Assembly: GCA_013298595.1 (NCBI GenBank)
Contig: JAAFIG010000012.1
Location: 60,967-124,966 of the forward strand
From: Deinococcales bacterium
GTDB taxonomy: Bacteria > Deinococcota > Deinococci > Deinococcales > JAAFIG01
DNA: 64,000 bases
Reading direction: 5' to 3'
Positions 10,942-21,029 of the stretch are shown here, piece after piece (the stretch's first letter is position 1; each line of letters begins with the position of its first letter). Below the pieces are notes generated by a model. It was given only the letters and a program-made list of their open reading frames with translations. It ran no database searches and was not told where the DNA came from. The position numbers and the translations under genes are program-made.

Positions 10942-11059
10942 TTCTCCCCCTTGTGGACGTGAACTATTTTCATATTCTGTACCCTCCCAGAACCCGTGCA
11001 GAACTCGAGTTTGGCTTGTAGACGTTAGTTTTTTCTGACTCGAGTTCATACATACCCTC

Positions 11060-13546
11060 TTATGGCGCAGTAATAACTACTGTGAATGATTGCGATGCCG
11101 TATTTGCGAGGCTCGAGAGAGCAGGTGTTGTTGTGCTATTCCAAATCACCACTCCGGCTGCTTGTGTACCACCATTACTTGCACTCACAAATGTAGTTCC
11201 TGCTGGTAATGTATCTGTTACCACTACGTTGGTTGCTGCATTAGGTCCGTTATTGGTAACTGTCACTGTGTATGTAATATTCCCGCCTGAATTGACCACA
11301 GCAGATGGTTGCGATTTTGTCACCACTAAATCCGCACTGGCTGGTGCAACTGGTGTAACTTGAGTTGCTTGTCCACTGGTTGCTGTGTCATTTGGTTGTG
11401 GTAATGCAGTGGCTGGTGTTCCGAATGGGGTTGCATCAGCATCGCTTGGTAATCCTCCACCGTTGCCGTTTCCAGTGATGGCTGGTAAACCAGTACCCGA
11501 GGCTCGAGCAGTATTATTGAAAGCAGTCCCGTTGACAGCAGTGTTATTGATGGTCGCGTTAATGGTTGCTGTGATTGTGCCACCTGGTTGCAATGTGACT
11601 GGCGCAGCAAGAATGGCTGCGCTGGTCGCTGTTGTTGCTAAACCAGTATAGCCAGCTCCTGCACTTGTACCTGTTTGCGCTGGTGTGCCACCACTTGGTG
11701 TGACTGTTAATGAAGTAGCAACATAGTTCACTTGGGCTGGTAAGACATCAAAGATTTGGAAAGCAGGAATCGCTGGTGATCCTGCTGGTAAGGTGTACAC
11801 AATTTGGTATTGCACAACATCGTTAATGGTCACTGTACCGCTCGAGTCAACATCGGTTAACAATTTGACACGTTTGAGTGGCTCGAGAACAACCAGTGGT
11901 GCCGAAGCCGCCGCCGCGTTTGTTCCTGCCGTGGTCGAAAGCGCATTGATTGCAATCGTATTGGTATAAGCACCTAATGTACTCGAGGTGACTGTGACTG
12001 TCACTGTGCAAGAGCCTGCTGGGATTGTCGCCGTGGCAGGTAATGTGACAGAGGTTGTTGTTGTTGTTGGTGTTGTCACACCACACGTTGTTGCAGTAAC
12101 AACCGGAGTTGCCACAGTTACATTGGTTGGTAAGGTATCAGTAAAATCTGATAGTAATGTAATAGCGCTGGTATTTGGGTTTGTTAAGGTAATGGTTAAA
12201 ACCGATGTTTGACCAGGCAATATGTAACTTGGGTTAAATACTTTTGCAATGGTTGGGCGCAGTGGCACAAAACCACGGTCAGCATCGGAAATCACTTGGT
12301 CTATGCCCGTTATTGTGTCGCCTGCTGCTGTCCCATTGCCATCTATGTTAATCACACTGGTTGTACCTGTCGAGTTTGTCCAACCTGCTGGCACACCCGA
12401 GTTGACACGAACAATGTAATGACCTGGTGCAACATTGACAAAATTATAATTACCATCGCCGCTGGTCACTTGTGAAGCAATCACCGTTTCACCTGCATCC
12501 ACAGTGCCATTATTATTAAAATCATTGATTAATTGAACCGTAACACCATTGATGCCAGGTTCGCCAGTAGGGTCTTGGACATTGTCGTTATCAACATCTG
12601 CCCAAATTCGGTTGCCAATACTCGAGGTTGCTGGTACACAACCAGCGGCATCTCGAGCTACGGTTGCTGCTCCGAAATTTGCACCTGTTTCATCAAGAAT
12701 ATTGACTGTTGTACCAATTGTGGCTGTTGGGGGCGTTCCACCATTGAGCGTTACAGGTGCGATAGTGGCAGTAGCTACTGATGTGACAATACGCAGAGTA
12801 CCATTGCGGTCAAACGCAATTTGGCTATTGTCCGTTAATAAGGAAAGTTGTTCTCGCCCTGTACCATCCAAGTTTTGTTGGTACAACTCGAGTGGCGCAG
12901 CACCATCAGCTTGATAATAAGTTGACCCAACAATGACAAAGTCACCGAAATCGTTTGGATTGGTTGGCTGGAAAAGCTCGGTGGCATTACCATTAATTGT
13001 TCGTCCATCAGTCGCCATTGGAATTTCGTACACAGTGTCATTGGTGGGAGTATTTTGGTTATTTTCAACACCTAAAACCAGCGTATTGGTATCTGATCTA
13101 AAAGTTGCACCACCTGAACCAATACCTGAAGCCCCAACAACAATATTATTATCAGTGACATCAGTATCCACTGTAAAATGCGTCCCTGTCACCAAATCAT
13201 AACCAAATATTGATACGTTACCAGTCGCTATTGTGTCACTGGTGTAATACACAATTCGGTTGTTATCCGTGGCACTACCAGGACGTGTTGCGAGGCTATT
13301 GATGTTACCTGTCACAAGCGTAGATGTAGTTAAAAGAACAGCTCGACCTGTGGTGACATCAATCGAAAATATTTGGTTGCCTCGAGAGGCAAAAATCGCA
13401 CCCACTGAATTATCCACTGGTGTACAAATGGCTTGTGCATTTGCAACACTAGAAACAGTCAGAAACGCACCAACAACTGCTGGCAACAAATGTCGCCATG
13501 TAAACACCCCTTTATTACGTTTTATTCTGCTTGTGTTCAATTCCAC
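11060..13546 (-). CDS. Secreted DUF11/SdrD-domain surface protein
   Basis: About 828 residues. I chose GTG at 13546 because GGAGG lies 5 nt upstream; an in-frame GTG at 13558 would place that ribosome site inside the gene. A signal peptide ([13 protein letters not shown] stretch, cleavage after VANA) precedes a region of about 250 residues with propeller-like repeats ([19 protein letters not shown]). Next comes an SdrD B-like module ([18 protein letters not shown]), then DUF11-type domains. It ends abruptly in a final DUF11 domain closing with FTVVITAP and has no visible anchor. Located between two related genes, with 66 and 118 bp spacers, likely one transcript. Probable role is cell-surface structure or adhesion, inferred only from the domains. 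Confidence 0.87.
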   Translation of the reverse strand: MELNTSRIKRNKGVFTWRHLLPAVVGAFLTVSSVANAQAICTPVDNSVGAIFASRGNQIFSIDVTTGRAVLLTTSTLVTGNINSLATRPGSATDNNRIVYYTSDTIATGNVSIFGYDLVTGTHFTVDTDVTDNNIVVGASGIGSGGATFRSDTNTLVLGVENNQNTPTNDTVYEIPMATDGRTINGNATELFQPTNPNDFGDFVIVGSTYYQADGAAPLELYQQNLDGTGREQLSLLTDNSQIAFDRNGTLRIVTSVATATIAPVTLNGGTPPTATIGTTVNILDETGANFGAATVARDAAGCVPATSSIGNRIWADVDNDNVQDPTGEPGINGVTVQLINDFNNNGTVDAGETVIASQVTSGDGNYNFVNVAPGHYIVRVNSGVPAGWTNSTGTTSVINIDGNGTAAGDTITGIDQVISDADRGFVPLRPTIAKVFNPSYILPGQTSVLTITLTNPNTSAITLLSDFTDTLPTNVTVATPVVTATTCGVTTPTTTTTSVTLPATATIPAGSCTVTVTVTSSTLGAYTNTIAINALSTTAGTNAAAASAPLVVLEPLKRVKLLTDVDSSGTVTINDVVQYQIVYTLPAGSPAIPAFQIFDVLPAQVNYVATSLTVTPSGGTPAQTGTSAGAGYTGLATTATSAAILAAPVTLQPGGTITATINATINNTAVNGTAFNNTARASGTGLPAITGNGNGGGLPSDADATPFGTPATALPQPNDTATSGQATQVTPVAPASADLVVTKSQPSAVVNSGGNITYTVTVTNNGPNAATNVVVTDTLPAGTTFVSASNGGTQAAGVVIWNSTTTPALSSLANTASQSFTVVITAP

Positions 13547-13612
13547 TGTGCCCTCCACATGGTTTTACTCGAGTAAATGCGATTCCCCTTGTTCTAAAAG
13601 TACAAACCATCC

Positions 13613-13880
13613 TTATGGTGCTGTTATTGTTACTGTAAAAGTTTGCGATGCCGTATTTGCTAAGCTCGAGAGAGCAGGTGTTGTTGTGCTATTCCAAGTC
13701 ACCACTCCAGCTGCTTGAGTACCGCCGTTACTCGCACCCACAAATGTACTCCCCGCTGGTAACGTATCCGTTATCACCACATTCTGAGCAGCATTTGGTC
13801 CGTTGTTAGTCACAGTCACAGTATACGTAACATTCCCACCAGAATTCACTACAGCAGGTGATGGTTGCGATTTTGTCACC
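13613..13880. repeat. Shared 3'-end repeat C, copy 1
   Basis: About 268 bp almost identical to 17260-17527 (offset 3,647 bp). Both encode the last DUF11 domain and the stop codon region of neighbouring genes. 11060 to about 11320 is a third, more diverged copy. Confidence 0.9.
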
Positions 13881-16800
13881 ACTAAATCTGCACTTGGTGC
13901 ATTTGGTGTAACTTGAGTTGCTTGTCCTGTTAGGGCTGTGTCATTTGGTTGAGGTAATGCAGTGGCTGGTGTTCCAAATGGTGTTGCATCAGCATCGCTA
14001 AGTAAACCACCCGTAATAATGCCTGTGCCAATATTGGTAACAGCTGGTAAACCAGTACCCGAAGCTCGAGCAGTGTTATTAAATGGCGTGCCACTGGTTG
14101 CAGTACTATTGATGGTTGCGTTGATGGTTACTGTAATTGTGCCACCTGGTTGCAATGTCACTGGGGCAGTCAAAATTTGTGGGGCTGTTGCAGAAGCATT
14201 GGTACCTAAGTAACCAGCATTCAAAGCACCTGTTTGGGCTGGTGTGCCACCGCTCGGTGTGACAGCTAATGAGACAGCGACATATGTTACTTGGCTTGGT
14301 AGTACATCGTATGCTTGGAAGTTAGCAATTGCTGGTGAGCTTGCTGGTAAGTTGTATACAATTTGGTATTGCACCACATCGTTCACACTTGGTCCACCGC
14401 TCGAGTCAACATCGGTGAGCAAGCGCACGGCTTTTGCAGGCTCGAGTACCACAAGTGGGGCTGCGGCAGCAGGTGCTGCGCCTGCTGTGGTATTTAAACC
14501 ATTGGCTACGGTTCCCGCAGGAATTGTATTGGTATATAAACCTGCGGTGACAGATGTGACAAGCACATTGACTGTGCAGCCACCAACTGGAATACCTGTA
14601 CCGTTGGAAACCGCAATTGACGACCCACCCGCGACAACAGTCAATGTTGCACCTGTACAAGAAGTACCTGCTGTCAGTGGTGAAGCCACAACGACATTGG
14701 TTGGCAAATTATCTACCAGTTGTTGGGTTAAAGAAATGGCACTGGCATTGCTGTTACCAAGTTGAATGGTTAGAGTCGAAGTTCCACCTGGAGCAATATA
14801 TTGTGGGTTAAAAGATTTACTCAATGTTGGTGCTGCCAATAACGTTACATCATCGTTGCTCGAGGAAGCAGAAGCATACACAACCGAAGCTGTGGCTCCT
14901 GCAACTGAATCGGTGTAGTTAGCTGTTGCAGGGTTTTGGTACGTTCCAGCGGTTGCTGCATTGACATTGACGGTGAAGGTCAATGCGACACTACCGCCAC
15001 CTGGAATCGAGAAATTATTGGCACTTGGTGCACCTGTTGCTCCGAAGGTAGCTGTAGTTGTGCCTGCACCAGCAATGGTTGTGCCTGTGCTGCCATCACC
15101 TTTGGTTGCTCCACCTGCATAAGCAACCGTGGCATTGCCACCTGCAAAAGTAAATGGTGTTGGTAATACGTCTACTAAGTTGATACCTGTTGCTGTTGTC
15201 CGACCTGCTCCGTTAGTAATGGTGACTCGGTATTGCACAGTTGTTGTACCTGCTGGGAATGTATTACCACCTGCTAGTGTTGGCAAACTATTTTTGGCAA
15301 CGGTTAAATTTGGAATACAAGCACTTGGTCCAACGACATCGTTATTACTAAATTGAACTGTTCCTGTTGCACCACCACCCGCACCTGAGCCGAGTGTATT
15401 GGAAACAACTGTGGTACCAGTTGTGTTCTGAAAATTCTGTCCAGCTTGCCCACCACTAACATTCGTACCGATACCAGATGCACCAACAGGAATCAATATG
15501 GCACCACCACCACCACCACCGCCACTACCTTGGGTTTCAGCGTTACGAAGTGGCGAGCCTGATTGTCCACCATTACCACCTTGGGCATTAACAGTTACAC
15601 CTGCTAAGCTTGTTGTGGTTGTAAAAATCGCAACTGTGCCACCTGCACCACCACCACCTGCACCGTCACGCCCACCCGGTAAACCTGCTTGCCCTCTCGA
15701 GTTAATGGTTAACGTACCTGTACCACCCTGACGAGCAATTGTATTGGCACGAATAAAAATCACACCGCCACCATTACCACCGCTCGTTTGAGCAATGGCT
15801 CCTAAGTCGGCAGGGTTACCCGTTGCATTAGCAACTCCATCGTTATCATCTTGATTATTACCATCACCTGCACCACCACCACCACCAAGCACCAAACGAT
15901 TCCCTGGATTCTCATAATCGGCTGTGACAAATGCCCGACCAGGACGACCTCCAACAAATCTCGAGCGGTCACCATCACAAGAAAACCAAGCAGATCCACT
16001 TGGAGTAGATGTTGCTGTTTCAGTCACACAAAACGCACCTGATGCTGGGTTACGATAAAATCCGAAGCTATGTGCGCCTTGACCGCCAGCGCCACGGTTT
16101 GCACCACCACCACCACCTGAATTATGGGCTGTTGCACCACCACCACTATTACCTGCTGCACCACGTGAACGTGTTAATCCACCAGGATACCCTGGGTCAG
16201 TTCCGATATTTGGTGTGGCAATACCGTTTGATGCGGCACCCGAAGCACTTGGTGTTGTTAATGTCACAGAATTTGCTGTGACTGTTACATTTGCCCCTAC
16301 AGGTCCACGAACTTTATCTGGTGTACCAGCAACGCCTTCACCTTTAGCACCACCTCTTGTTGTACTCGAGGGTAAAGTCGCATAAGCAACGCTTGTGGGT
16401 GCATTTGAATCACCGCCAACTTCACCACCACCGCCACGAAAACCTGCTCCATCTGCATTAATTGTGGCATTGTTGAGTGTTAAAGCACCTGCTACGTCAA
16501 AAACAATCACACCACCTGTTTCACCATTCCAAGGTAAAACATTTTGTGTACCTGCGAGTGTCAGCGTGCTATTTTGGGCAACCCGAATCACTTGGTAACG
16601 ACGGCGTGGTGTTGTAGCAGTCGCAGCGACAGTGCTGTACGTATTTTTTAAATTATCACGGAAAGTCAGGGTCGTAGTGGTAGCCGTTTGCACTAATGCA
16701 AATTCGTATTTACCCGTTTGGCGCAAATCAGTCCAACCACTACCATTATAATTTGTAGCAGTTTGGCTATCTGGTGAAGTTCCATCGCCAGTACCATCAC

Positions 16801-17116
16801 CATATTGGTTGTTATCGCTAGTATTGAAATCAGCATCCTGTACTTGAAAAATAAAAGCTAAATCGCCAGCAGCAAACGCCGCCGTTGATGCCGCAAAACC
16901 AGCAATATCTGCCGAGCGTACTGTGCCAATGCCCGCTTGATTTGGTGTAGCTGTTGACAAACCAGTGCTTGTGCTTGTACCGGGAAAATACGAGTTCGAA
17001 AATACTGTTCCGTCCCTTCCTGGATTAGCACACACTTGTGCAACGGAAACGCTCGAGGTTACCAATACAACTGTACTTACCAGCGGCACCAAAATTCTTT
17101 TTAGCCAATAACTCAT
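13613..17116 (-). CDS. Secreted glycine-rich DUF11-domain surface protein
   Basis: 1,167 residues. Start ATG at 17116 has GGGGGA 5 nt upstream. Residues 1-26 are a signal peptide (MSYWLKRILVPL..., cleavage after SVA). The N-terminal ~200 residues contain a conserved block shared with the next upstream gene (LAFIFQVQDAD, YQVIRV). Residues ~200-600 are glycine-rich with many GGGGG and GAGG stretches, probably a parallel-beta or low-complexity fold. The C-terminal half has several DUF11 domains. The last one ends in FTVTITAP and is nearly identical at DNA level to the end of the gene coded at 17260-20607. No anchor motif seen. Paralogue of that neighbour by tandem duplication. Surface role inferred. 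Confidence 0.9.
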   Translation of the reverse strand: MSYWLKRILVPLVSTVVLVTSSVSVAQVCANPGRDGTVFSNSYFPGTSTSTGLSTATPNQAGIGTVRSADIAGFAASTAAFAAGDLAFIFQVQDADFNTSDNNQYGDGTGDGTSPDSQTATNYNGSGWTDLRQTGKYEFALVQTATTTTLTFRDNLKNTYSTVAATATTPRRRYQVIRVAQNSTLTLAGTQNVLPWNGETGGVIVFDVAGALTLNNATINADGAGFRGGGGEVGGDSNAPTSVAYATLPSSTTRGGAKGEGVAGTPDKVRGPVGANVTVTANSVTLTTPSASGAASNGIATPNIGTDPGYPGGLTRSRGAAGNSGGGATAHNSGGGGGANRGAGGQGAHSFGFYRNPASGAFCVTETATSTPSGSAWFSCDGDRSRFVGGRPGRAFVTADYENPGNRLVLGGGGGAGDGNNQDDNDGVANATGNPADLGAIAQTSGGNGGGVIFIRANTIARQGGTGTLTINSRGQAGLPGGRDGAGGGGAGGTVAIFTTTTSLAGVTVNAQGGNGGQSGSPLRNAETQGSGGGGGGGAILIPVGASGIGTNVSGGQAGQNFQNTTGTTVVSNTLGSGAGGGATGTVQFSNNDVVGPSACIPNLTVAKNSLPTLAGGNTFPAGTTTVQYRVTITNGAGRTTATGINLVDVLPTPFTFAGGNATVAYAGGATKGDGSTGTTIAGAGTTTATFGATGAPSANNFSIPGGGSVALTFTVNVNAATAGTYQNPATANYTDSVAGATASVVYASASSSNDDVTLLAAPTLSKSFNPQYIAPGGTSTLTIQLGNSNASAISLTQQLVDNLPTNVVVASPLTAGTSCTGATLTVVAGGSSIAVSNGTGIPVGGCTVNVLVTSVTAGLYTNTIPAGTVANGLNTTAGAAPAAAAPLVVLEPAKAVRLLTDVDSSGGPSVNDVVQYQIVYNLPASSPAIANFQAYDVLPSQVTYVAVSLAVTPSGGTPAQTGALNAGYLGTNASATAPQILTAPVTLQPGGTITVTINATINSTATSGTPFNNTARASGTGLPAVTNIGTGIITGGLLSDADATPFGTPATALPQPNDTALTGQATQVTPNAPSADLVVTKSQPSPAVVNSGGNVTYTVTVTNNGPNAAQNVVITDTLPAGSTFVGASNGGTQAAGVVTWNSTTTPALSSLANTASQTFTVTITAP

Positions 17117-17259
17117 TGAATCCCCCTGTATTCAGAACATGTTCTATTTTGCAGCATGTTTTCTCCCCATGTTTTAATACCAACACAAAAACGTGTTATG
17201 AAACCTAAACTAAGTAACTTATTTTTGTGCATTACCAAATCCCCCATCAAATTCAAAAC

Positions 17260-17527
17260 CTATGGTGCTGTTATTGTTACTGTAAAAGTTTGCGATGCCG
17301 TATTTGCTAAGCTCGAGAGAGCAGGTGTTGTTGTGCTATTCCAAGTCACCACTCCAGCTGCTTGAGTACCGCCGTTACTCGCACCCACAAATGTACTCCC
17401 CGCTGGTAACGTATCCGTTATCACCACATTCTGAGCAGCATTTGGTCCGTTATTAGTCACAGTCACAGTATACGTAACATTCCCACCCGAATTCACGACA
17501 GCAGGTGATGGTTGCGATTTTGTAATA
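17260..17527. repeat. Shared 3'-end repeat C, copy 2
   Basis: Second copy of 13613-13880, with a handful of substitutions seen. Similarity stops soon after the DUF11 boundary while the upstream parts of the two genes are only protein-level similar. Confidence 0.9.
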
Positions 17528-20500
17528 ACCAAATCCGCACTCGGCGCAACAGGTGTCACTCGAGTTGCATCTGTACGCGCAGGTGAATCCTGATCTTGTG
17601 GTTGAGCAATAGGATTTGTGAAAGTACCAGTAGCCGTTGTATCAGCATCACTCAGTAAACCACTCGCAGGGAATCCAGCAGTTGTACTACTCACCACAGC
17701 AGTATTATCAATGTTCACTCCAGCAGCCCCTGTGATTGAAGCACGGAAAGTCAGTACAATCGTACCAGCAGGTGCAAGGGTACCAGTTGTACTTAATAAT
17801 GTTGTATTTGGGGCTTTACCAGTGAAACTTGTATTAGCAATAGCGCCTGTACCAGCTGTTTGTGATTCAATAGCTAGGTTTGTCGCATTACCTAATTGTG
17901 CTGGTGTGGCATCAGTTAATTGCAAACCAGTTAAAGCAAGTCCAGCATCAGGTGTGTTTGGATTTGTGAAAGCAATTCGGTACTCGAGGATATCTCCTGG
18001 GCTGACACTATTAGAATTATCAACATCGCTAAATAAACGCACACTCTTTAATGGTTGAGTCACAGCTAAAGTAGCCGCAGCGATCACGTTATTACCAGCA
18101 TCTGTGGTTAAAGCACCAGCAGGGATAACATTGTTAAAAGAACCAGCTGAATTCGAGATTACATCCACGCTTACTGTGCACCCACCCACTGGTACTCGAG
18201 CAGCATTTAGTAAGCCAATGCTGGTAGTTGTGGTAACAGGTGTGGCAGTGGTAGTGCCAGTTCCAGATGCAAGACAGGTGGTACTTGCATTTGCTGGGGT
18301 TGCTAGGATGACTGTTCCAGGCATTGTATCTGTGAAAGCACTAGTTAATGTGCTTTGAGTAGCATTACTATTTCCAATCGTAATCGTTAATCTCGAGGTT
18401 TGACCAGGTGCAACGAATCTAGGATTGAATACTTTAACAAGTGATGGCGCAGCTAAAATCACGATATCTTCGTTGGTACTTGAACCGCTGGCATAATTAC
18501 TGCCACCTGCATTGCCACCACCTGTTTGATAGGCTCCGCTTGGTTGAATGGTCGTACCAGCAACATTTCGGGTAGGGTCTAAATAATTTGCATTGGCAGG
18601 GTTTTGATAAGTGCCTGGCGCAGCGCCATTCAAACCGACAGTCAAGGTTAATGACACTTGTCCGCCTGCTGGAATAGTGAAGGAATTTGTAGCTGTTCCA
18701 CCTGCTGTGCCCACAGTAATTGTAGTGACACCACCTGCAACTGCTGTAGTGGGTGTGACACTGGCAGGTCCACTAGCACCTCCAGAATACACTGGTGTAA
18801 CAGCAACTGGTGTGTAATTAAAAGGTGCAGGCAAAACATCAACCACATTGACACCTGTGGCTGTACCAAGACTTGCTGCATTAGAAACGGTAATGGTGTA
18901 CGTTCCTGTGGTTTGAGAGGTTCGTACTGGTGTTGAAGTTGATTTGGTCACAGTCAAGGCAGGAAGACAAACGGCACCTCCGCTTATACCAGTTGCAGCC
19001 GTTGTGGTTGTGGTTGTACCACTACCGTCTATACCTGGGGTAGAACCATACGCATTGGCAGGAGGAGTTGGGTCTGGACCTTTGATCCCTTCTAAACCAT
19101 TAACACCACCTGTGACGGTAGCAGCAAGACCTGTTAAATTTGTGCTCCTCAAGACAAATCCACCACCACCACCACCACCAGGACCATGATCGTAGAAATC
19201 TGGGTCGCCACCGTTACCACCACGAGCATTGATGGTTAAATTTGCCCCTGTTCCGCTGGTACTCGTAATAAAAACGCTACCACCGGCACCACCAGCGCCA
19301 GCACCTTCGCTTGATGTGGTAGTGGCTGTACTTGCAGCATTTGCAGCATTACCATTTGTATTATATGCACGGTAACCATCTGCGTTAATTTGCGCTCCAG
19401 CAACAGCATTAATTGTGCCAGTTCTTACTAAAACAATTCCACCACCAGCAGCACCAGATAACGTAATAGCCCCTTGTGCACCATTAGCTACTGGGTTAGT
19501 AGTGTTGCCACGTGGCGTTGGAGAAATAGGGGTAGGTGGATAAATTGAGACAACATTTGCAGTAGTGTTGTTATTAGAACTACCCGCACCACCACCACCA
19601 CCCAAAACTAAGCGGGTTGCAGAATTGGTAGCAGCTTTGCCACCAGCACCACCAGCGGCATTATTGTTTGACCACGAATTACCACCACCGCCACCAGCGC
19701 CAGCGTTTCCACCACCGCCGCCGCCAGAATTGAATTGGTTTGTTCCGGTTGGAGGCGTACCGTCATTACCACCACCACCAGCATTACCTGGGCTACCTTG
19801 TCCGTAGCTACCGTTGGTGTAGCCGTCCACGCCGTAATCTAATGGAGTTGCTGTACCATTAAAAACAAAACGTGGTGTACCAGCAGTTCCTTCACCTTTT
19901 GATGCTCCGTTAGCATTGGTTGCATCAGCAGGGTATCTTAAATCGGAGAACAAACCACCAGTTCGGTTACCCGTTCCATTACGCCCAGCGCCCCCACGAA
20001 ACCCTTGTCCTGACACATCAATATTTGCACCAGCATTCATTGTTAAACTGCCAGAAACATCAATGGCTACCACACCGCCACTAGCAGCACCTGTAGTTGT
20101 ATCAACATCCCAAGGAGCAGCCGAAACGACCCCACTGATAATTGCACTCGAGTATTGTGGTACCCGAATGACTTGGTATGTCTGGCGATTAGCATAATCT
20201 TGTACATATGTATTAACCAACGAGTTTGCCAAAGTAACAGTGACTCCTGTGACATCGGTCACTCGAGCATATTCATATAAACCCGCTGTGCCTGTACCTG
20301 TACCATAAGTTGCCGCAGTTGAAAAATCAGTGCCGGAACCATCTTGCATTTGCATGATTAAAATCAGATCACCCGCAGCGATTGGGGTTGTTGCGCCTGG
20401 TGCTCCGCGTATTGCTCCGAGGGTAATGGTTGAACCTGAAGCTGTATTACCTGCTGGAGCAGCATAATAGGTATTTGGAACGCCTGTTATGGTAACTGGT

Positions 20501-20607
20501 CCATCATTACCTGGAATTGCACAAACTTGGGCGAAAGCAACACTGGAGGTGGCTAGTGCTATTGCACTAGCCAGAGGTAGCAAAAGTCTTTGAAGCCACT
20601 GAATCAT
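17260..20607 (-). CDS. Secreted glycine-rich DUF11-domain surface protein
   Basis: About 1,115 residues from ATG 20607, preceded by AGAAGGA and starting directly with a signal peptide (MIQWLQRLLLPLASAI..., cleavage after VAFA). The frame stays open upstream to 20913, but that extension would put 102 hydrophilic residues before the signal peptide, so I rejected it. After cleavage (QVCAIPGNDGP) comes the same N-terminal block as in the next gene (LILIMQMQDG, YQVIRVPQ). A glycine-rich region (GGGGGGNAGAGGGGGN type) spans about residues 200-520, and DUF11 domains follow, ending FTVTITAP. First gene of the four-gene surface-protein run; the 422 bp spacer upstream should carry the promoter. No anchor motif seen. 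Confidence 0.9.
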   Translation of the reverse strand: MIQWLQRLLLPLASAIALATSSVAFAQVCAIPGNDGPVTITGVPNTYYAAPAGNTASGSTITLGAIRGAPGATTPIAAGDLILIMQMQDGSGTDFSTAATYGTGTGTAGLYEYARVTDVTGVTVTLANSLVNTYVQDYANRQTYQVIRVPQYSSAIISGVVSAAPWDVDTTTGAASGGVVAIDVSGSLTMNAGANIDVSGQGFRGGAGRNGTGNRTGGLFSDLRYPADATNANGASKGEGTAGTPRFVFNGTATPLDYGVDGYTNGSYGQGSPGNAGGGGNDGTPPTGTNQFNSGGGGGGNAGAGGGGGNSWSNNNAAGGAGGKAATNSATRLVLGGGGGAGSSNNNTTANVVSIYPPTPISPTPRGNTTNPVANGAQGAITLSGAAGGGIVLVRTGTINAVAGAQINADGYRAYNTNGNAANAASTATTTSSEGAGAGGAGGSVFITSTSGTGANLTINARGGNGGDPDFYDHGPGGGGGGGFVLRSTNLTGLAATVTGGVNGLEGIKGPDPTPPANAYGSTPGIDGSGTTTTTTAATGISGGAVCLPALTVTKSTSTPVRTSQTTGTYTITVSNAASLGTATGVNVVDVLPAPFNYTPVAVTPVYSGGASGPASVTPTTAVAGGVTTITVGTAGGTATNSFTIPAGGQVSLTLTVGLNGAAPGTYQNPANANYLDPTRNVAGTTIQPSGAYQTGGGNAGGSNYASGSSTNEDIVILAAPSLVKVFNPRFVAPGQTSRLTITIGNSNATQSTLTSAFTDTMPGTVILATPANASTTCLASGTGTTTATPVTTTTSIGLLNAARVPVGGCTVSVDVISNSAGSFNNVIPAGALTTDAGNNVIAAATLAVTQPLKSVRLFSDVDNSNSVSPGDILEYRIAFTNPNTPDAGLALTGLQLTDATPAQLGNATNLAIESQTAGTGAIANTSFTGKAPNTTLLSTTGTLAPAGTIVLTFRASITGAAGVNIDNTAVVSSTTAGFPASGLLSDADTTATGTFTNPIAQPQDQDSPARTDATRVTPVAPSADLVITKSQPSPAVVNSGGNVTYTVTVTNNGPNAAQNVVITDTLPAGSTFVGASNGGTQAAGVVTWNSTTTPALSSLANTASQTFTVTITAP

Positions 20608-20968
20608 TGAAAGTCCTTCTGGTTGAAACTTAGGCTGTTTTGCATGGTGCTCTCCCTTTTTCGGTTGTTCGAGCAATTCACTCGAGGGTGGCGTTGGTAA
20701 CTGGAGCTTATCTGATTCTCTTTGTTTTTGCCCTACATTTTTGCTGATTAATAAGGTACTACATGCAGAAAAACCCCTTGAAGGGCGGTCTATTTTTTGT
20801 TGTCCATGAAGTATCTGTGGTGCTGGCATACAATTTCCTTTTGTGAAAAACCAAACACATATCAAAGTTTCGTTGTCAAACTCATGCAAAGTTAGCATAT
20901 CTCTAATGTGCACTACAACCCTGTGTGACTTTTGAACATTGTTGGAAGTGTTTCTATGGTAGCAAGAT

Positions 20969-20982
20969 TGTAAGCGCTTACA
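20969..20982. promoter_or_regulatory. Perfect 14-bp palindrome, LacI-family/cre-like operator
   Basis: TGTAAGCGCTTACA fits the LacI/CcpA-family operator pattern TGWAARCGYTTWCA exactly. It lies in the 422 bp spacer (20608-21029) upstream of the surface-protein run and downstream of tyrA. I could not place a convincing -35/-10 pair in the rest of this spacer. Confidence 0.6.
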
Positions 20983-21029
20983 CTTTATCGTTTTTTCATA
21001 AACCTCTTAAACATTGCCACGAGTCTTAG

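Noticed and set aside
11001-11047. Inverted repeat GAACTCGAGT/ACTCGAGTTC as a terminator before the giant gene
   Set aside because: Both arms are mainly the CTCGAG palindrome, the loop is 27 nt and no T-run follows on the minus strand.
15480-15900. CRISPR-like or microsatellite look of repeated CCACCACCACC
   Set aside because: No spaced identical repeats; the pattern is the complement of glycine codons in a glycine-rich coding region, in frame with the minus-strand gene.
1-20607. Sortase (LPxTG) or autotransporter anchoring of the surface proteins
   Set aside because: No LPxTG, C-terminal hydrophobic tail or autotransporter barrel is visible in the complete proteins; the end of the giant protein is outside the window.
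20608-20913. N-terminal extension of the surface-protein gene to 20913
   Set aside because: It would put 102 hydrophilic residues before a clear signal peptide; ATG 20607 has its own ribosome site.
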